From Ramlibacter sp. (GTDB taxonomy: Bacteria; Pseudomonadota; Gammaproteobacteria; Burkholderiales; Burkholderiaceae_C), in the NCBI GenBank assembly GCA_019635435.1, contig JAHBZM010000001.1:1674001-1738000 (forward strand): a stretch of 64,000 nt of DNA, read 5' to 3'. Numbering within the stretch: the stretch's first letter is position 1; each line of letters begins with the position of its first letter. Below are positions 37,793 to 46,982 of this stretch, piece after piece. The notes beneath the pieces are model-generated. The model had not been told where the DNA came from. It saw only the letters and a program-made list of their open reading frames with translations, and made no database searches. A program made the translations under genes and the position numbers.

Positions 37793-38486
37793 GGTTGGAC
37801 TCTGCAAGAAGCCTGTCGGCGGCGCGCACGGCCGCGACAAACTGATGGATCTTTTCCGGGTCCTTGAGTCCCTTGTTGCCAGGGCCTTCAAGCTCGACGC
37901 CGGAGCTCACGTCAACGGCCAGCGATGTGCAGCGCGGCCGTACCTGCAGAATGCCATCGGTCACGTTTGCAGGCGTGAGTCCACCAGACAAAACGAGGTG
38001 ACAGTTGACGCTTGCTGGAAGACGTGACCAATTGAATGCTTTTCCGCCGCCGCCGTATCCGTCGACACGGGCGTCGAGCAGGATGGCCTGGGCCTGTGAA
38101 TAGTCGGTAGCGAATTTTAGCAAGTCGAACGGCGTGGCGTCATCCAGCGGGATGCGGGCCGCGCGCAGCCAGGGCCGGGCACCATCGCGCGTGGCCTGCG
38201 CGCACTGCTGCGGCGTCTCATCCCCATGGAATTGCAGCGTGGCCCCCGCCAGCTGGTCACAGATGGCCGTGATTTTTGCTGCGGATTCATTCACGAACAG
38301 CAGCACCGGCGTGACAAAGGGCGGCAGCCGGCGCGCCAGCTCGGCGGCACGCCCGGGCGAGACATGGCGCGGGCTGCGGTCGTACATCACGAAACCGACC
38401 GCATCGGCGCCGGCCTGGACAGCGGCGTCCACGTCCTGCTCGCGCGTCAGGCCGCAGATCTTGATGCGGGTTCTGGGCATGTTCAT
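37770..38486 (-). CDS. trpF: Phosphoribosylanthranilate isomerase
   Basis: A 238-residue TIM barrel of tryptophan synthesis (Amadori rearrangement of PRA to CdRP). The catalytic Cys is in RIKICGLTREQD and the catalytic Asp in ILLDARVDGYGGGGKAFNW. The LSGGLTPANV phosphate loop and AVDVSSGVE are also clear. The ATG at 38486 is chosen because it overlaps the truA stop (ATGA), though one three codons upstream is possible. A C-terminal tail of about 20 residues runs into the trpB start. Confidence 0.94.
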
Positions 38487-39265
38487 GGCAGCCAATCATA
38501 CGCAGCCGTGCGTTGCGGCAGGCCCCAGTGCGGCTCGTACACCGGACCCAGGAAGTACAGGCCGTCCGGTGAAAACGTCGGGGCCGCGGCGTCGCGGTCG
38601 CGCGCGGCGAGGACCTGAGCCATCCAGGCCGGGGGCTGCTGCCCCTGGCCGATCACCAGCAGGCAACCCATGATGTTGCGGATCATGTGGTGCAGAAAGG
38701 CGCTGGCCTCGAACTCAAAACGCCAGTAGGCCCCGTGCTGGTGGATCTCGACGCGCTTCATGGTCTTGACCGGCGACCGGGCCTGGCAGCTGGAGGCGCG
38801 GAACGAGGTGAAATCGTGCTCGCCCAGCAGCAGGGCGGCGGCGGCCCGCATGGCCGTGGCGTCCATGGGCCGGAAGGTCCAGCCGACCCGACCGGCATCG
38901 ACGCTGGGACGAACCGGCGACTCCAGCAGCACGTAGGCATAGCGCCGCGCGATGGCGCTGGCCCGCGCATGAAACGCATCGGGCACGGGTTGCGCCCACT
39001 GGATCGCGATGTCCGGCGGCAGGAAGCGATTGGTGCCGCGCACCCAGGAGGAAGGCTCGCGCTGCAAAGGCGTGTCGAGGTGGACGACCTGCATCAGTCC
39101 GTGCACGCCGGCATCGGTGCGCCCGGCGCACAGGGTGCTGACAGGCTGCGTCGTGAATTGGGAGAGGGCGGCTTCCAGCTGGTCCTGGACCGTGCGGCCT
39201 GAGGGCTGGCTCTGCCAGCCGTCATAGGCCTGACCGTTGTAGCTGACGCCCAGCGCAATCCTCAT
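38483..39265 (-). CDS. truA: tRNA pseudouridine(38-40) synthase TruA
   Basis: A 260-residue enzyme that makes pseudouridine in the anticodon stem-loop of several tRNAs. The catalytic Asp is in CAGRTDAGVHG (about residue 51). The family N-terminus (VSYNGQAYDGWQ) and the C-terminal FLHHMIRNIMG are present. Gene order fimV-truA-trpF is common in Burkholderiales and pseudomonads. It follows fimV after 60 bases and overlaps trpF by four. Confidence 0.96.
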   Translation of the reverse strand: MRIALGVSYNGQAYDGWQSQPSGRTVQDQLEAALSQFTTQPVSTLCAGRTDAGVHGLMQVVHLDTPLQREPSSWVRGTNRFLPPDIAIQWAQPVPDAFHARASAIARRYAYVLLESPVRPSVDAGRVGWTFRPMDATAMRAAAALLLGEHDFTSFRASSCQARSPVKTMKRVEIHQHGAYWRFEFEASAFLHHMIRNIMGCLLVIGQGQQPPAWMAQVLAARDRDAAAPTFSPDGLYFLGPVYEPHWGLPQRTAAYDWLP

Positions 39266-39325
39266 GGCAGCCTCGCAGATGCCCTGATGAGGGCCGGGCG
39301 GTCAGGCCAGCGGCAGTGCCCCGGC

Positions 39326-42160
39326 TCAGGCCAGTTCGGCAAGGAAGCGCTGGGCCTTGGCCTTGAGCGCGCCCGAAGCCTCGGCCACGACCTCTTCGGC
39401 GAGGCTGCGGGCCCCATCGGGGTCGCCAATGGCGCTGAACTCTTCGGCCAGCGCGAGCTTGGTGGACAGCGGGTCGGCGCCGGAATCATCAAATCCCGTG
39501 CTCAGCGGCGTGCCAGCTGTGTCGCCGCCCTCCGCAGTGGCTCCCGCAGCGGGCGCGGGAAGGTCCAGCGACAGCGCGCCCAGGTCGAATTCGATCATGC
39601 CGGCGTCCACCACGGGCGGCGGCGGGGGCACAGGGGTGGGCAAGGCCATGATCGGAGCGGTTTTGCCCAGGGCGTCGGGCGAGAAGCTCAGCTCGTTTTC
39701 GGACAATGCGAGGTCGGGCGCCGACAGCCGGACTGGCGCTTCAGTCGCGGGTGGGGGCGGGGGTGCCTTGGGTGCTGGTGCGGGCGAGGGGGGCAACGAA
39801 ATCGTGGCGCTGCCGAAGTCCATGTCCAGCGAGGGCGGCTCGACGGGGGCCGGAGCCGCCGCGAACGCGACCGTGGGCTCGATCTGCATGGGCGTGGTCG
39901 CCTGCAGGTCGACCGGTGCATCGTCACCGATGGAAAAGTCCAGATCGAGGTCCAGATCCATCGCGGGCGCGGGCGGCGCCATGCTCTGGGGCACGACGTG
40001 CGTGGCCGTGGCCATGGCGAAATTGTCCGCCGAGGCGGCCGGCGCGGGCCCGGGAGCCGCGCCGCCCGGGGTGGGTTGCCCCCCGGGCTGGTACATCGGA
40101 TTGGCGGGATCAAGGTCGCGGCCCAGTTCGCAGATGTGTTCCCAGTCCGGACCTTCACCGCGCGTCAGGCCAAACGCCTCGGACGCAATGAATTCAAAGG
40201 CCTTGGCGTCGCGGCGCTTGGAATAGATCTCAAGCAGCTTGCCATGGATGGCCACACGCTGCGGCGTGGTGCGCAGGGCTTCCTTGAGGATTTCCTCGGC
40301 CTGCAGGTCGCGCCCGTAGGCCAGGTAGACGTCGGCCTCGGCCACCGGATCCACGTCACCGGCTGCATCCAGCTGGCTGGGCGAATACACCATGGAGGAG
40401 CCGGTCGGGCCGCCTTCATTGGTGTCAATGCGCTGGCCACCGCTGGCGCCGAAGAACGAGTCCGGCTGCAAGCGGCTTTCGAGGAAGGAACTGTCGACCT
40501 GGGTGGACTTCTTGCGCTGGCGGACCCGGTAGAAGCCAAAGCCCAGCAGCAGCGCGATCGCACCCACGACCCCTGCCACGATGGGCCAGTTGTCCGTCAG
40601 ATCGTCCAGCAGCCTGGGTTCCGGCGGAGGCGGAGCGGTGACCTTGGGCGCCGCAGGCTTGGGCGCCGGTGCGGGTGCCGCCACAGGGGCTGGCACAGGA
40701 GCAACAGGTGCAGGAGCGACGGCGACGGGCGCCGGGGCACTGGCGGCGGGTGCCACGACCGCGGGAGCTGCGGGAGCCGACGCTGGCGCCACTGCTGCAA
40801 CGGCCACGGGGGCGGGAGCAGGAGCGGGTGCGGCAACGGGTGCCGGCGCGCTGGCGGCGGGCTTGGGCGCGCTGGCCGCGGCGAGGGCGCCAGTGGCAAC
40901 TTCGACCCCGGTCTTGGGGGCGCTGGCTGCCGGCTTGGCAGCCGCCGCACCGCCCGGGCCGCTGCTGGCGGCACCGAGCTTGCTGAGGTCGGCGATGTTC
41001 TTGTTGAGCTCCGCCACGCGGGCGGCGGCGTCCTGGGCCGCGCGGTCCTTGGCGATCTTGTCCACGGCGTTCTTGCCCTGGACCGCGCCCTTGGACAGGG
41101 TCAGCTTGTCGGGGGCCTGCGCCGCGGGCTGCTTGTCTTCGACCTTGGCCTGGACCTTGCCGCTGGCCTGCCGGTTGGCAGCGGCCACCTCGGTGGCCGG
41201 CACACTGCCGGCCAGTTTGCGGCGGAATTCATTGAAATCCCGGGCCTGGGCCACGATGGTCTGGCGGGCCTGTGAGGGCTCCACCAGCGCTGCTTGTTCG
41301 GCGGTCGGAATCTCGAGCACGGCGCCGGCCTTGACGCGATTCACGTTGCCCTGGATGAAGGCATCGGGATTGGTCCGCAGCAGGGCCACGAGCATCTGGT
41401 CCAGCGACACGTTGGCGGGCATGTTCGCGGTGGCGATGCGTCCGGCCGTGTCGCCCGATTTCACGATGACCTCGCGGCCACTGCCTGCCGTCGCGGCGGG
41501 TAACGGAGCCGGCGCGGCGGCAGGCCGCGGCGTCTGGGGGCGCACCGGTTGCGGCGACGCAGCCATGGAGGGGGGCGGCGCCACGGGCCGGGTGGCGGCA
41601 GGCGCGGGGGCGGGGGCGGGTGAGGCGGCCGGTCCGGGCGCGGCAGCGGCCGGCACCTGCGCAATCGTTGCGGGCGGCGGGCCCAGCGGGCGCAGGTTCG
41701 GCGGATCGAACAGCATCGTGTAGTCGCGCACGATGCGGCCCGACGCCCAGTTGGCTTCCAGGATCAGGTCGATGAAGGGGTCGTTGACCACGCGGTCGCT
41801 GGACAGGCGCAGGAACATGCGCCCGCCGGGCCGCTGCTGCAGGCTGATCTGCAGGTTGGTGATGACGGAGTTGTATTCGAGGCCCGCGGCGCGGAAAGCG
41901 TCCGGCGAGGCGACAGCGGCTTTGAGGCTGGCGGCCTCGTCAGGCGTGATTTCGGGGATATCGATGTCGGCGCGCAGGGGTTCACCCAGTGCCGACTGGA
42001 CGGTGATCCGCCCGAGGGCGAGCGCGTGCGCTTCGGGGCTGGCGATGCCAGTCAGCATCGCGATTCCGATGGCCATGGCGGATGCCTGCCAGCGCGTTGG
42101 CTTCCCGGTCAATTTATGCGCCTCCATTGCTCGATCTGCAGGCAACTTTTTTCTCATCAT
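39326..42160 (-). CDS. fimV: FimV/HubP-like polar landmark protein
   Basis: A 944-residue inner-membrane protein of the FimV family, which organises the cell pole, type IV pili and chemotaxis in relatives. From the N-terminus: a signal-like hydrophobic stretch (residues 25-43), the FimV N-terminal domain (about 46-160, ITVQSALGEPLRADIDI), and a long Ala/Pro-rich part. A LysM peptidoglycan-binding domain (about 227-282) is followed by more Ala/Pro-rich sequence, one membrane helix at about 524-543, and an acidic cytoplasmic part. That part has a tetratricopeptide-like segment (EADVYLAYGRDLQAEEILKEA) and the conserved C-terminal FimV motif (LALAEEFSAIGDPDGARSLAEEV). The very biased base composition gives long meaningless open frames on the other strand. 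Confidence 0.93.
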   Translation of the reverse strand: MMRKKLPADRAMEAHKLTGKPTRWQASAMAIGIAMLTGIASPEAHALALGRITVQSALGEPLRADIDIPEITPDEAASLKAAVASPDAFRAAGLEYNSVITNLQISLQQRPGGRMFLRLSSDRVVNDPFIDLILEANWASGRIVRDYTMLFDPPNLRPLGPPPATIAQVPAAAAPGPAASPAPAPAPAATRPVAPPPSMAASPQPVRPQTPRPAAAPAPLPAATAGSGREVIVKSGDTAGRIATANMPANVSLDQMLVALLRTNPDAFIQGNVNRVKAGAVLEIPTAEQAALVEPSQARQTIVAQARDFNEFRRKLAGSVPATEVAAANRQASGKVQAKVEDKQPAAQAPDKLTLSKGAVQGKNAVDKIAKDRAAQDAAARVAELNKNIADLSKLGAASSGPGGAAAAKPAASAPKTGVEVATGALAAASAPKPAASAPAPVAAPAPAPAPVAVAAVAPASAPAAPAVVAPAASAPAPVAVAPAPVAPVPAPVAAPAPAPKPAAPKVTAPPPPEPRLLDDLTDNWPIVAGVVGAIALLLGFGFYRVRQRKKSTQVDSSFLESRLQPDSFFGASGGQRIDTNEGGPTGSSMVYSPSQLDAAGDVDPVAEADVYLAYGRDLQAEEILKEALRTTPQRVAIHGKLLEIYSKRRDAKAFEFIASEAFGLTRGEGPDWEHICELGRDLDPANPMYQPGGQPTPGGAAPGPAPAASADNFAMATATHVVPQSMAPPAPAMDLDLDLDFSIGDDAPVDLQATTPMQIEPTVAFAAAPAPVEPPSLDMDFGSATISLPPSPAPAPKAPPPPPATEAPVRLSAPDLALSENELSFSPDALGKTAPIMALPTPVPPPPPVVDAGMIEFDLGALSLDLPAPAAGATAEGGDTAGTPLSTGFDDSGADPLSTKLALAEEFSAIGDPDGARSLAEEVVAEASGALKAKAQRFLAELA

Positions 42161-42284
42161 GCGGACTAAAGCCTCGCCACTGAATTTGCTAAAACGACCA
42201 TAACATCAATGTCTTAGCCTGACAAGCTGAGACGGCTTTTAACTTCTGAGCGTACCTCGGGCTGGTCGTTACACCTAGCGGGCT

Positions 42285-42300
42285 GTTGTCACATGACAAC
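42285..42300. promoter_or_regulatory. Palindrome upstream of fimV, possible operator
   Basis: GTTGTCACATGACAAC is an inverted repeat of seven bases with a two-base centre, about 125 bases before the fimV start. It immediately abuts the hairpin at 42299-42327. It could be an operator for the fimV promoter or part of the asd 3' structure. Confidence 0.4.
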
Positions 42301-42327
42301 GGCCTGTAACCACTGATTACAGGCCGT
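42299..42327. terminator. Perfect 11-pair hairpin between asd and fimV
   Basis: ACGGCCTGTAA (42299-42309) pairs exactly with TTACAGGCCGT (42317-42327) around a seven-base loop. It lies 24 bases after the asd stop, on the path of asd transcription. No strong T tract follows on the minus strand, so it may be a weak terminator or an mRNA-stabilising 3' hairpin. Confidence 0.55.
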
Positions 42328-42350
42328 TCGGTGTGCGCTGCAGCGCGCGA

Positions 42351-43490
42351 TTATGCGTCAAGCAGGATGCGCAGCATGCGGCGCAGCGGTTCGGCCGCGC
42401 CCCAGAGCAACTGGTCACCAATGGTGAAGGCGCCCACATACTCCGGGCCCATGGCGAGCTTGCGGATGCGGCCCACCGGAATGCCCAGGGTGCCGGTGAC
42501 GGCGACGGGCGTGAGGTCCTTCATGGTGGCTTCCCGGGTGTTGGGCACCACCTTGACCCAGGCGTTGTCGGCGGCAATCAGGGCCTCGATGTCGGCCAAT
42601 GGGACGTCCTTGCGCAGCTTGAAGGTCAGCGCCTGGCTGTGGCAGCGCATGGCGCCCACGCGCACGCAGAAGCCGTCCACCGGCGTGGCGGGGGTGCCGA
42701 AGCCCGGGCCCTGGCCCAGGATCTTGTTGGTCTCGACGCCGGCCTTCCATTCTTCCTTGCTGGTTCCGTCTCCCAGGTCCTTGTCGATCCAGGGGATCAG
42801 CGAGCCGCCCAGCGGCACGCCGAAGTTGGCGGTTTCGTCCGAAGTGAGTGAGTGCTGGCGCGCCAGCACCTTGCGGTCGATTTCAAGAATCGCCGACTTG
42901 GGGTCGTCGAGCAGGCTGCGGACCTCGGCGTTGAGGGTGCCAAATTGCGTGAGCAGCTCGCGCATGTGCTGGGCGCCACCGCCCGAGGCGGCCTGGTAGG
43001 TCATGGCGCTCATCCACTCGACCAGGCCCGCCTTGTACAGCGCGCCCACGCCCATCAGCATGCAGCTCACGGTGCAGTTGCCGCCGATCCAGTTCCTGCC
43101 GCCCCTGGCCAGCGCGTTCTTGATGACCGGCAGATTGACCGGGTCCAGGATGATGATGGCGTCATCCTTCATGCGCAGCGTGGAGGCCGCGTCAATCCAG
43201 TGGCCGGTCCAGCCGGCGGCGCGCAGCTTGGGAAACACCTCGGTGGTGTAGTCGCCGCCTTGGGCCGTGATGACGATGTCGCACTTGCGCAGCGCCTCGA
43301 TGTCGTGCGCGTCCTTCAGGGTGGTTTCGTTCTTCGCCTGCGCCGGGGCCTTGCCGCCGGCGTTGGAGGTGGAGAAGAACACCGGTTCAATGAGGCCGAA
43401 GTCGCCTTCTGCCTGCATGCGGTCCATGAGGACCGAACCGACCATGCCGCGCCAGCCCACGAGGCCGACCGTATTTCCAACCTTGCTCAT
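42351..43490 (-). CDS. asd: Aspartate-semialdehyde dehydrogenase
   Basis: A 379-residue NADP enzyme at the branch to lysine, threonine, methionine and diaminopimelate. The NADP motif VGLVGWRGMVGSVL is at the N-terminus and the catalytic Cys is in GGNCTVSCMLMG. It is the long Gram-negative form, with the RCHSQALT region near the C-terminus. The ATG at 43490 is chosen; a GTG one codon upstream is possible. The order leuB-asd-fimV is typical for this group. Confidence 0.96.
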   Translation of the reverse strand: MSKVGNTVGLVGWRGMVGSVLMDRMQAEGDFGLIEPVFFSTSNAGGKAPAQAKNETTLKDAHDIEALRKCDIVITAQGGDYTTEVFPKLRAAGWTGHWIDAASTLRMKDDAIIILDPVNLPVIKNALARGGRNWIGGNCTVSCMLMGVGALYKAGLVEWMSAMTYQAASGGGAQHMRELLTQFGTLNAEVRSLLDDPKSAILEIDRKVLARQHSLTSDETANFGVPLGGSLIPWIDKDLGDGTSKEEWKAGVETNKILGQGPGFGTPATPVDGFCVRVGAMRCHSQALTFKLRKDVPLADIEALIAADNAWVKVVPNTREATMKDLTPVAVTGTLGIPVGRIRKLAMGPEYVGAFTIGDQLLWGAAEPLRRMLRILLDA

Positions 43491-43568
43491 CACGTTTGCC
43501 CTTTCAGAAAGTTATCTGTTCCCCCGGCTCGTCTGGCCGGGGAGGGCGCGCGACGAACCGGAGCTTTT

Positions 43569-44657
43569 CTAGCCCTTGGTGGTCTTTTTGGTAATGGTGG
43601 CCACGACCGCGTCGCCCATGTCGCGGGTGCCCACCTTGGTCGTGCCTTCCGACCAGATGTCCGCCGTGCGCAAACCCGACGCGAGCACGTCCTTGACGGC
43701 CGACTCGATCCGGTCGGCGGCCTGGGGCTGGTTGAGTGAGAAGCGGAGCATCATGGCAGCAGACAATATTGTAGCCAAAGGATTGGCAATGCCCTGGCCC
43801 GCGATGTCGGGGGCGCTGCCATGGCTGGGCTCGTACAGGCCCTGGTTGCTGGCGTTCAGGCTGGCCGAGGGCAGCATGCCGATGGAGCCCGTGAGCATGG
43901 CGGCTTCGTCGGAGAGGATGTCGCCAAACATGTTGCCGGTGACCACCACGTCGAATTTCTTGGGCGCCTTGACCAGTTGCATGGCGGCGTTGTCCACGTA
44001 CATGTGGTCCAGCGCCACGTCGGGGTACTGCTGGCCCACCTCGGTGACCACGTCCTTCCAGAACTGGAAGGTTTCCAGCACGTTGGCCTTGTCGACGCTG
44101 GTCACGCGCTTGCTGCGCTTTTGCGCGGCCTGGAAGGCCACGTGGGCGATGCGCTCGATCTCGGGGCGCGAGTAGCGCATGGTGTCAAAGGCTTCCTCGG
44201 CGCCGGGGAAGTGCCCGTCCACCGCGGTGCGGCGGCCGCGCGGCTGGCCGAAGTAGATGTCGCCGGTCAGCTCGCGGATGATCAGGATGTCCAGCCCGGC
44301 AATCAGCTCGGGCTTGAGGCTGGACGCATCGACCAGCTGCTCGTAGCAGATCGCGGGGCGGAAGTTGGCGAACAGACCCAGGTTCTTGCGCAGGCCCAGG
44401 ATGGCCTGCTCGGGGCGCAGCGGCCGGTCGAGCTTGTCGTACTTCCAGTCGCCCACGGCGCCAAACAGCACGGCGTCGGCTTCCTTGGCCAGCTTGAGCG
44501 TGGACTCGGGCAGCGGGTGGCCGTGGGCCTCGTAGGCGGCGCCGCCGACCAGCGCCGATTCCATTTCAAGGGGGAGGTCCAGCACGTTGAGGACCTTGAT
44601 GGCCTCGGCCACGATTTCGGTGCCGATGCCGTCACCCGGGAGAACTGCGATTTTCAT
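43569..44657 (-). CDS. leuB: 3-isopropylmalate dehydrogenase
   Basis: A 362-residue NAD-dependent enzyme that oxidises and decarboxylates 3-isopropylmalate in leucine synthesis. The N-terminal AVLPGDGIGTEIV and LRKNLGLFANFRPA (substrate Arg residues) are seen. The catalytic Tyr is in MRYSRPEIERI, and the metal-binding NMFGDILSDEAAMLTGSIGMLPSA is intact. It ends 78 bases before asd. A dispersed repeat lies in the gap to leuD upstream. Confidence 0.97.
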   Translation of the reverse strand: MKIAVLPGDGIGTEIVAEAIKVLNVLDLPLEMESALVGGAAYEAHGHPLPESTLKLAKEADAVLFGAVGDWKYDKLDRPLRPEQAILGLRKNLGLFANFRPAICYEQLVDASSLKPELIAGLDILIIRELTGDIYFGQPRGRRTAVDGHFPGAEEAFDTMRYSRPEIERIAHVAFQAAQKRSKRVTSVDKANVLETFQFWKDVVTEVGQQYPDVALDHMYVDNAAMQLVKAPKKFDVVVTGNMFGDILSDEAAMLTGSIGMLPSASLNASNQGLYEPSHGSAPDIAGQGIANPLATILSAAMMLRFSLNQPQAADRIESAVKDVLASGLRTADIWSEGTTKVGTRDMGDAVVATITKKTTKG

Positions 44658-44660
44658 GAT

Positions 44661-44716
44661 TGCTCTTGTTTTGATAGCGGACTGTGGCCGCCCAGTATGG
44701 ACTACAGGCTGATTGG
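44661..44716 (+). repeat. Dispersed hairpin repeat between leuD and leuB
   Basis: TGCTCTTGTTTTGATAGCGGACTGTGGCCGCCCAGTATGGACTACAGGCTGATTGGA keeps the TTTGATAGC, GTGGCCGCCC and GGACT.CAGG blocks of the family. This copy lies inside the leu operon, in the untranslated gap just before the leuB start at 44657. Confidence 0.8.
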
Positions 44717-44730
44717 ATGCTTGACGGGGC

Positions 44731-45381
44731 TCAGCCCATCAAGGTCTGGGCCAGCCAGGGCTTTTGCGCCAGGCGCTGGGCTTCAAAAGCCTGGATCTTG
44801 TCTTTCTGGCGCAGCGTGAGGCCAATGTCGTCAAAGCCGTTGGTCAGGCAGTACTTGCGGAAGGCCTGGACCTCGAAGGTGAGTTCGCCGCCGTCGGGCT
44901 TGATGACGACCTGGCGCTCCAGGTCCACCGTGAGCTGGTAGCCGGGGAAGGCCAGCGCCTCGTCGAACAGCTGGCTGACCTGCAGCTCGCCCAGCACGAT
45001 GGGCAGCAGGCCGTTCTTGAAGCAGTTGTTGAAGAAGATGTCGGCGTAGCTGGGCGCGATGATGGCGCGAAAGCCGAACTGGTCCAGCGCCCAGGGCGCG
45101 TGCTCGCGCGACGAGCCGCAGCCAAAGTTCTTGCGCGCCAGCAGGATCGAGGCGCCCTGGTAGCGCGGCTGGTTGAGCACGAAGTCGGGGTTGGGCTTGC
45201 GGCTGGCCGGGTCCTGGCCCGGCTCGCCGTGGTCCAGGTAGCGCCACTCGTCAAACAGGTTCTGGCCAAAGCCGGTCTTGCGGATCGACTTGAGAAACTG
45301 CTTGGGGATGATGGCGTCGGTGTCGACGTTCTCGCGGTCCATGGGGGCCACGAGGCCCTTGTGTACGGTGAATTTCTGCAT
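44731..45381 (-). CDS. leuD: 3-isopropylmalate dehydratase small subunit
   Basis: A 216-residue subunit that completes isopropylmalate isomerase with LeuC. The swivelling-domain features are clear: NVDTDAIIPKQFLKSI, FGCGSSREHAPWAL (substrate loop) and FNNCFKNGLLPI. Length is normal. It begins at the base next to the stop of the small entericidin gene upstream. Confidence 0.97.
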   Translation of the reverse strand: MQKFTVHKGLVAPMDRENVDTDAIIPKQFLKSIRKTGFGQNLFDEWRYLDHGEPGQDPASRKPNPDFVLNQPRYQGASILLARKNFGCGSSREHAPWALDQFGFRAIIAPSYADIFFNNCFKNGLLPIVLGELQVSQLFDEALAFPGYQLTVDLERQVVIKPDGGELTFEVQAFRKYCLTNGFDDIGLTLRQKDKIQAFEAQRLAQKPWLAQTLMG

Positions 45382-45513
45382 TTACTTCTTCTTCGCGGCG
45401 TCTTCAATGGCCGAGCCGGCTTTCTGGACATCCTGTCCCACACCCCGGACCGTGTTGCAGCCCGCCAGGGCGCAGGCAAAGGACAGGGCGAGCAGCGTAG
45501 CGATGTTTTTCAT
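45382..45513 (-). CDS. Entericidin A/B-family lipoprotein
   Basis: A 43-residue membrane lipoprotein. It has a short signal with the lipobox LAGC (about residues 16-19), then NTVRGVGQDVQKAGSAIEDAAKKK, the exact pattern of entericidins, whose mature parts form an amphipathic helix. In enterobacteria entericidin A and B were described as antidote/toxin lipoproteins. In Burkholderiales the gene is often single and its role unclear. It is inserted between leuC (14 bases upstream) and leuD (no gap), so it should be transcribed with the leucine genes. Confidence 0.88.
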   Translation of the reverse strand: MKNIATLLALSFACALAGCNTVRGVGQDVQKAGSAIEDAAKKK

Positions 45514-45527
45514 GGGGATTCTCCTTT

Positions 45528-46949
45528 TCAGGCAAATTGACGGACGTCGACAAAATGACCGTGCACGGCCGCGGCGGCGGCCATGGCCGGGCTCACGAGG
45601 TGCGTGCGGCCGCCGGCGCCCTGGCGGCCCTCGAAATTGCGGTTGCTGGTGGAGGCGCAGCGTTCGCCGGGCTCGAGCCGGTCGGCGTTCATGGCCAGGC
45701 ACATGGAGCAGCCGGGTTCGCGCCATTCAAAGCCCGCGGCCTTGAAGATCTCGTGCAGGCCTTCGCGCTCGGCCTGCTCCTTGACCAGGCCCGAGCCCGG
45801 CACGACCATGGCCAGCTTGACGTTCTTGGCAACCTTCTGGCCCAGCTTCCTGACCATGGCCGCGGCCTCGCGCATGTCCTCGATGCGGCTGTTGGTGCAC
45901 GAGCCGATGAAGACCTTGTCGACGTACAGGTCGTTCAGCGTCTTGCCGGGCTGCAGGCCCATGTAGGTCAGCGCGCGTTCAATGGCGCCGCGCTTGTTGG
46001 CGTCTTTTTCCTTGTCGGGGTCGGGCACGCGGGCGTCCACGCCCAGCACCATCTCGGGCGAGGTGCCCCAGGTGACCTGCGGAATGATCTGCGCGGCGTC
46101 GAGCTCGACGATGGTGTCGAACTTTGCGTCGGCGTCGGAGTGCAGCGTCTTCCAGTAGGCCACGGCCTGGTCCCACTCCACGCCCGTGGGGGCCAGCGGC
46201 CGGCCCTTGAGGTAGGCAATGGTCTTGTCGTCCACGGCCACCAGGCCGGCGCGGGCGCCGCCTTCGATGGCCATGTTGCAGACCGTCATGCGGCCTTCCA
46301 TGCTCAGCGCGCGGATGGCCGCGCCGCCGAACTCGATGGTGTAGCCCGTGCCACCCGCGGTGCCGATGCGGCCGATGATGGCCAGCACGATGTCCTTGGC
46401 GGTCACGCCCGGCGCCAGCTGGCCCTCAACCCGCACCAGCATGTTCTTCGCCTTCTTGGCCAGCAGGGTCTGCGTGGCCATCACGTGCTCGACTTCGCTG
46501 GTGCCAATGCCGTGGGCCAGCGCGCCAAAAGCGCCATGGGTGGAGGTGTGCGAGTCGCCGCAGACCACGGTCATGCCCGGCAGCGTGGCGCCCTGCTCGG
46601 GCCCGATCACGTGGACGATGCCCTGGCGCTTGGACAAGAACGGGAAGTAGGCCGCCGCGCCGAACTCGGCGATGTTGCTGTCCAGCGTGGTGATCTGTTC
46701 CTTGCTGATCGGGTCGGCAATGCCGTCGTAGCCCTGCTCCCAGTGCGTGGTGGGCGTGTTGTGGTCGGCGGTGGCCACGATGGAGCTCACGCGCCAGACC
46801 TTGCGGCCGGCCTGGCGCAGGCCCTCAAACGCCTGCGGGCTGGTGACTTCATGGACCAGGTGGCGGTCGATGTAGAGGATGGCGGTGCCGTCTTCCTCGG
46901 TGTGGACGATGTGTTCGTCCCAGATCTTGTCGTAGAGGGTGCGTCCCAT
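45528..46949 (-). CDS. leuC: 3-isopropylmalate dehydratase large subunit
   Basis: A 473-residue aconitase-family enzyme that interconverts 2- and 3-isopropylmalate with LeuD. The [4Fe-4S] Cys ligands are in VFIGSCTNSRIEDMR and EPGCSMCLAMN. The substrate motif GDSHTSTHGAFG is at about residue 130. The C-terminal ERCASTSNRNFEGRQG is conserved. It starts 33 bases after the LysR gene on the same strand. Confidence 0.97.
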   Translation of the reverse strand: MGRTLYDKIWDEHIVHTEEDGTAILYIDRHLVHEVTSPQAFEGLRQAGRKVWRVSSIVATADHNTPTTHWEQGYDGIADPISKEQITTLDSNIAEFGAAAYFPFLSKRQGIVHVIGPEQGATLPGMTVVCGDSHTSTHGAFGALAHGIGTSEVEHVMATQTLLAKKAKNMLVRVEGQLAPGVTAKDIVLAIIGRIGTAGGTGYTIEFGGAAIRALSMEGRMTVCNMAIEGGARAGLVAVDDKTIAYLKGRPLAPTGVEWDQAVAYWKTLHSDADAKFDTIVELDAAQIIPQVTWGTSPEMVLGVDARVPDPDKEKDANKRGAIERALTYMGLQPGKTLNDLYVDKVFIGSCTNSRIEDMREAAAMVRKLGQKVAKNVKLAMVVPGSGLVKEQAEREGLHEIFKAAGFEWREPGCSMCLAMNADRLEPGERCASTSNRNFEGRQGAGGRTHLVSPAMAAAAAVHGHFVDVRQFA

Positions 46950-46982
46950 GGTGTTCCTGGCTTTCCTTTGGCAATGACAATT

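Noticed and set aside
39287..41275. A 662-codon open frame on the plus strand opposite fimV
   Set aside because: It mirrors the Ala/Pro-rich codons of fimV, is full of Gly/Arg/His runs, has no domain, and fimV on the other strand has clear family domains.
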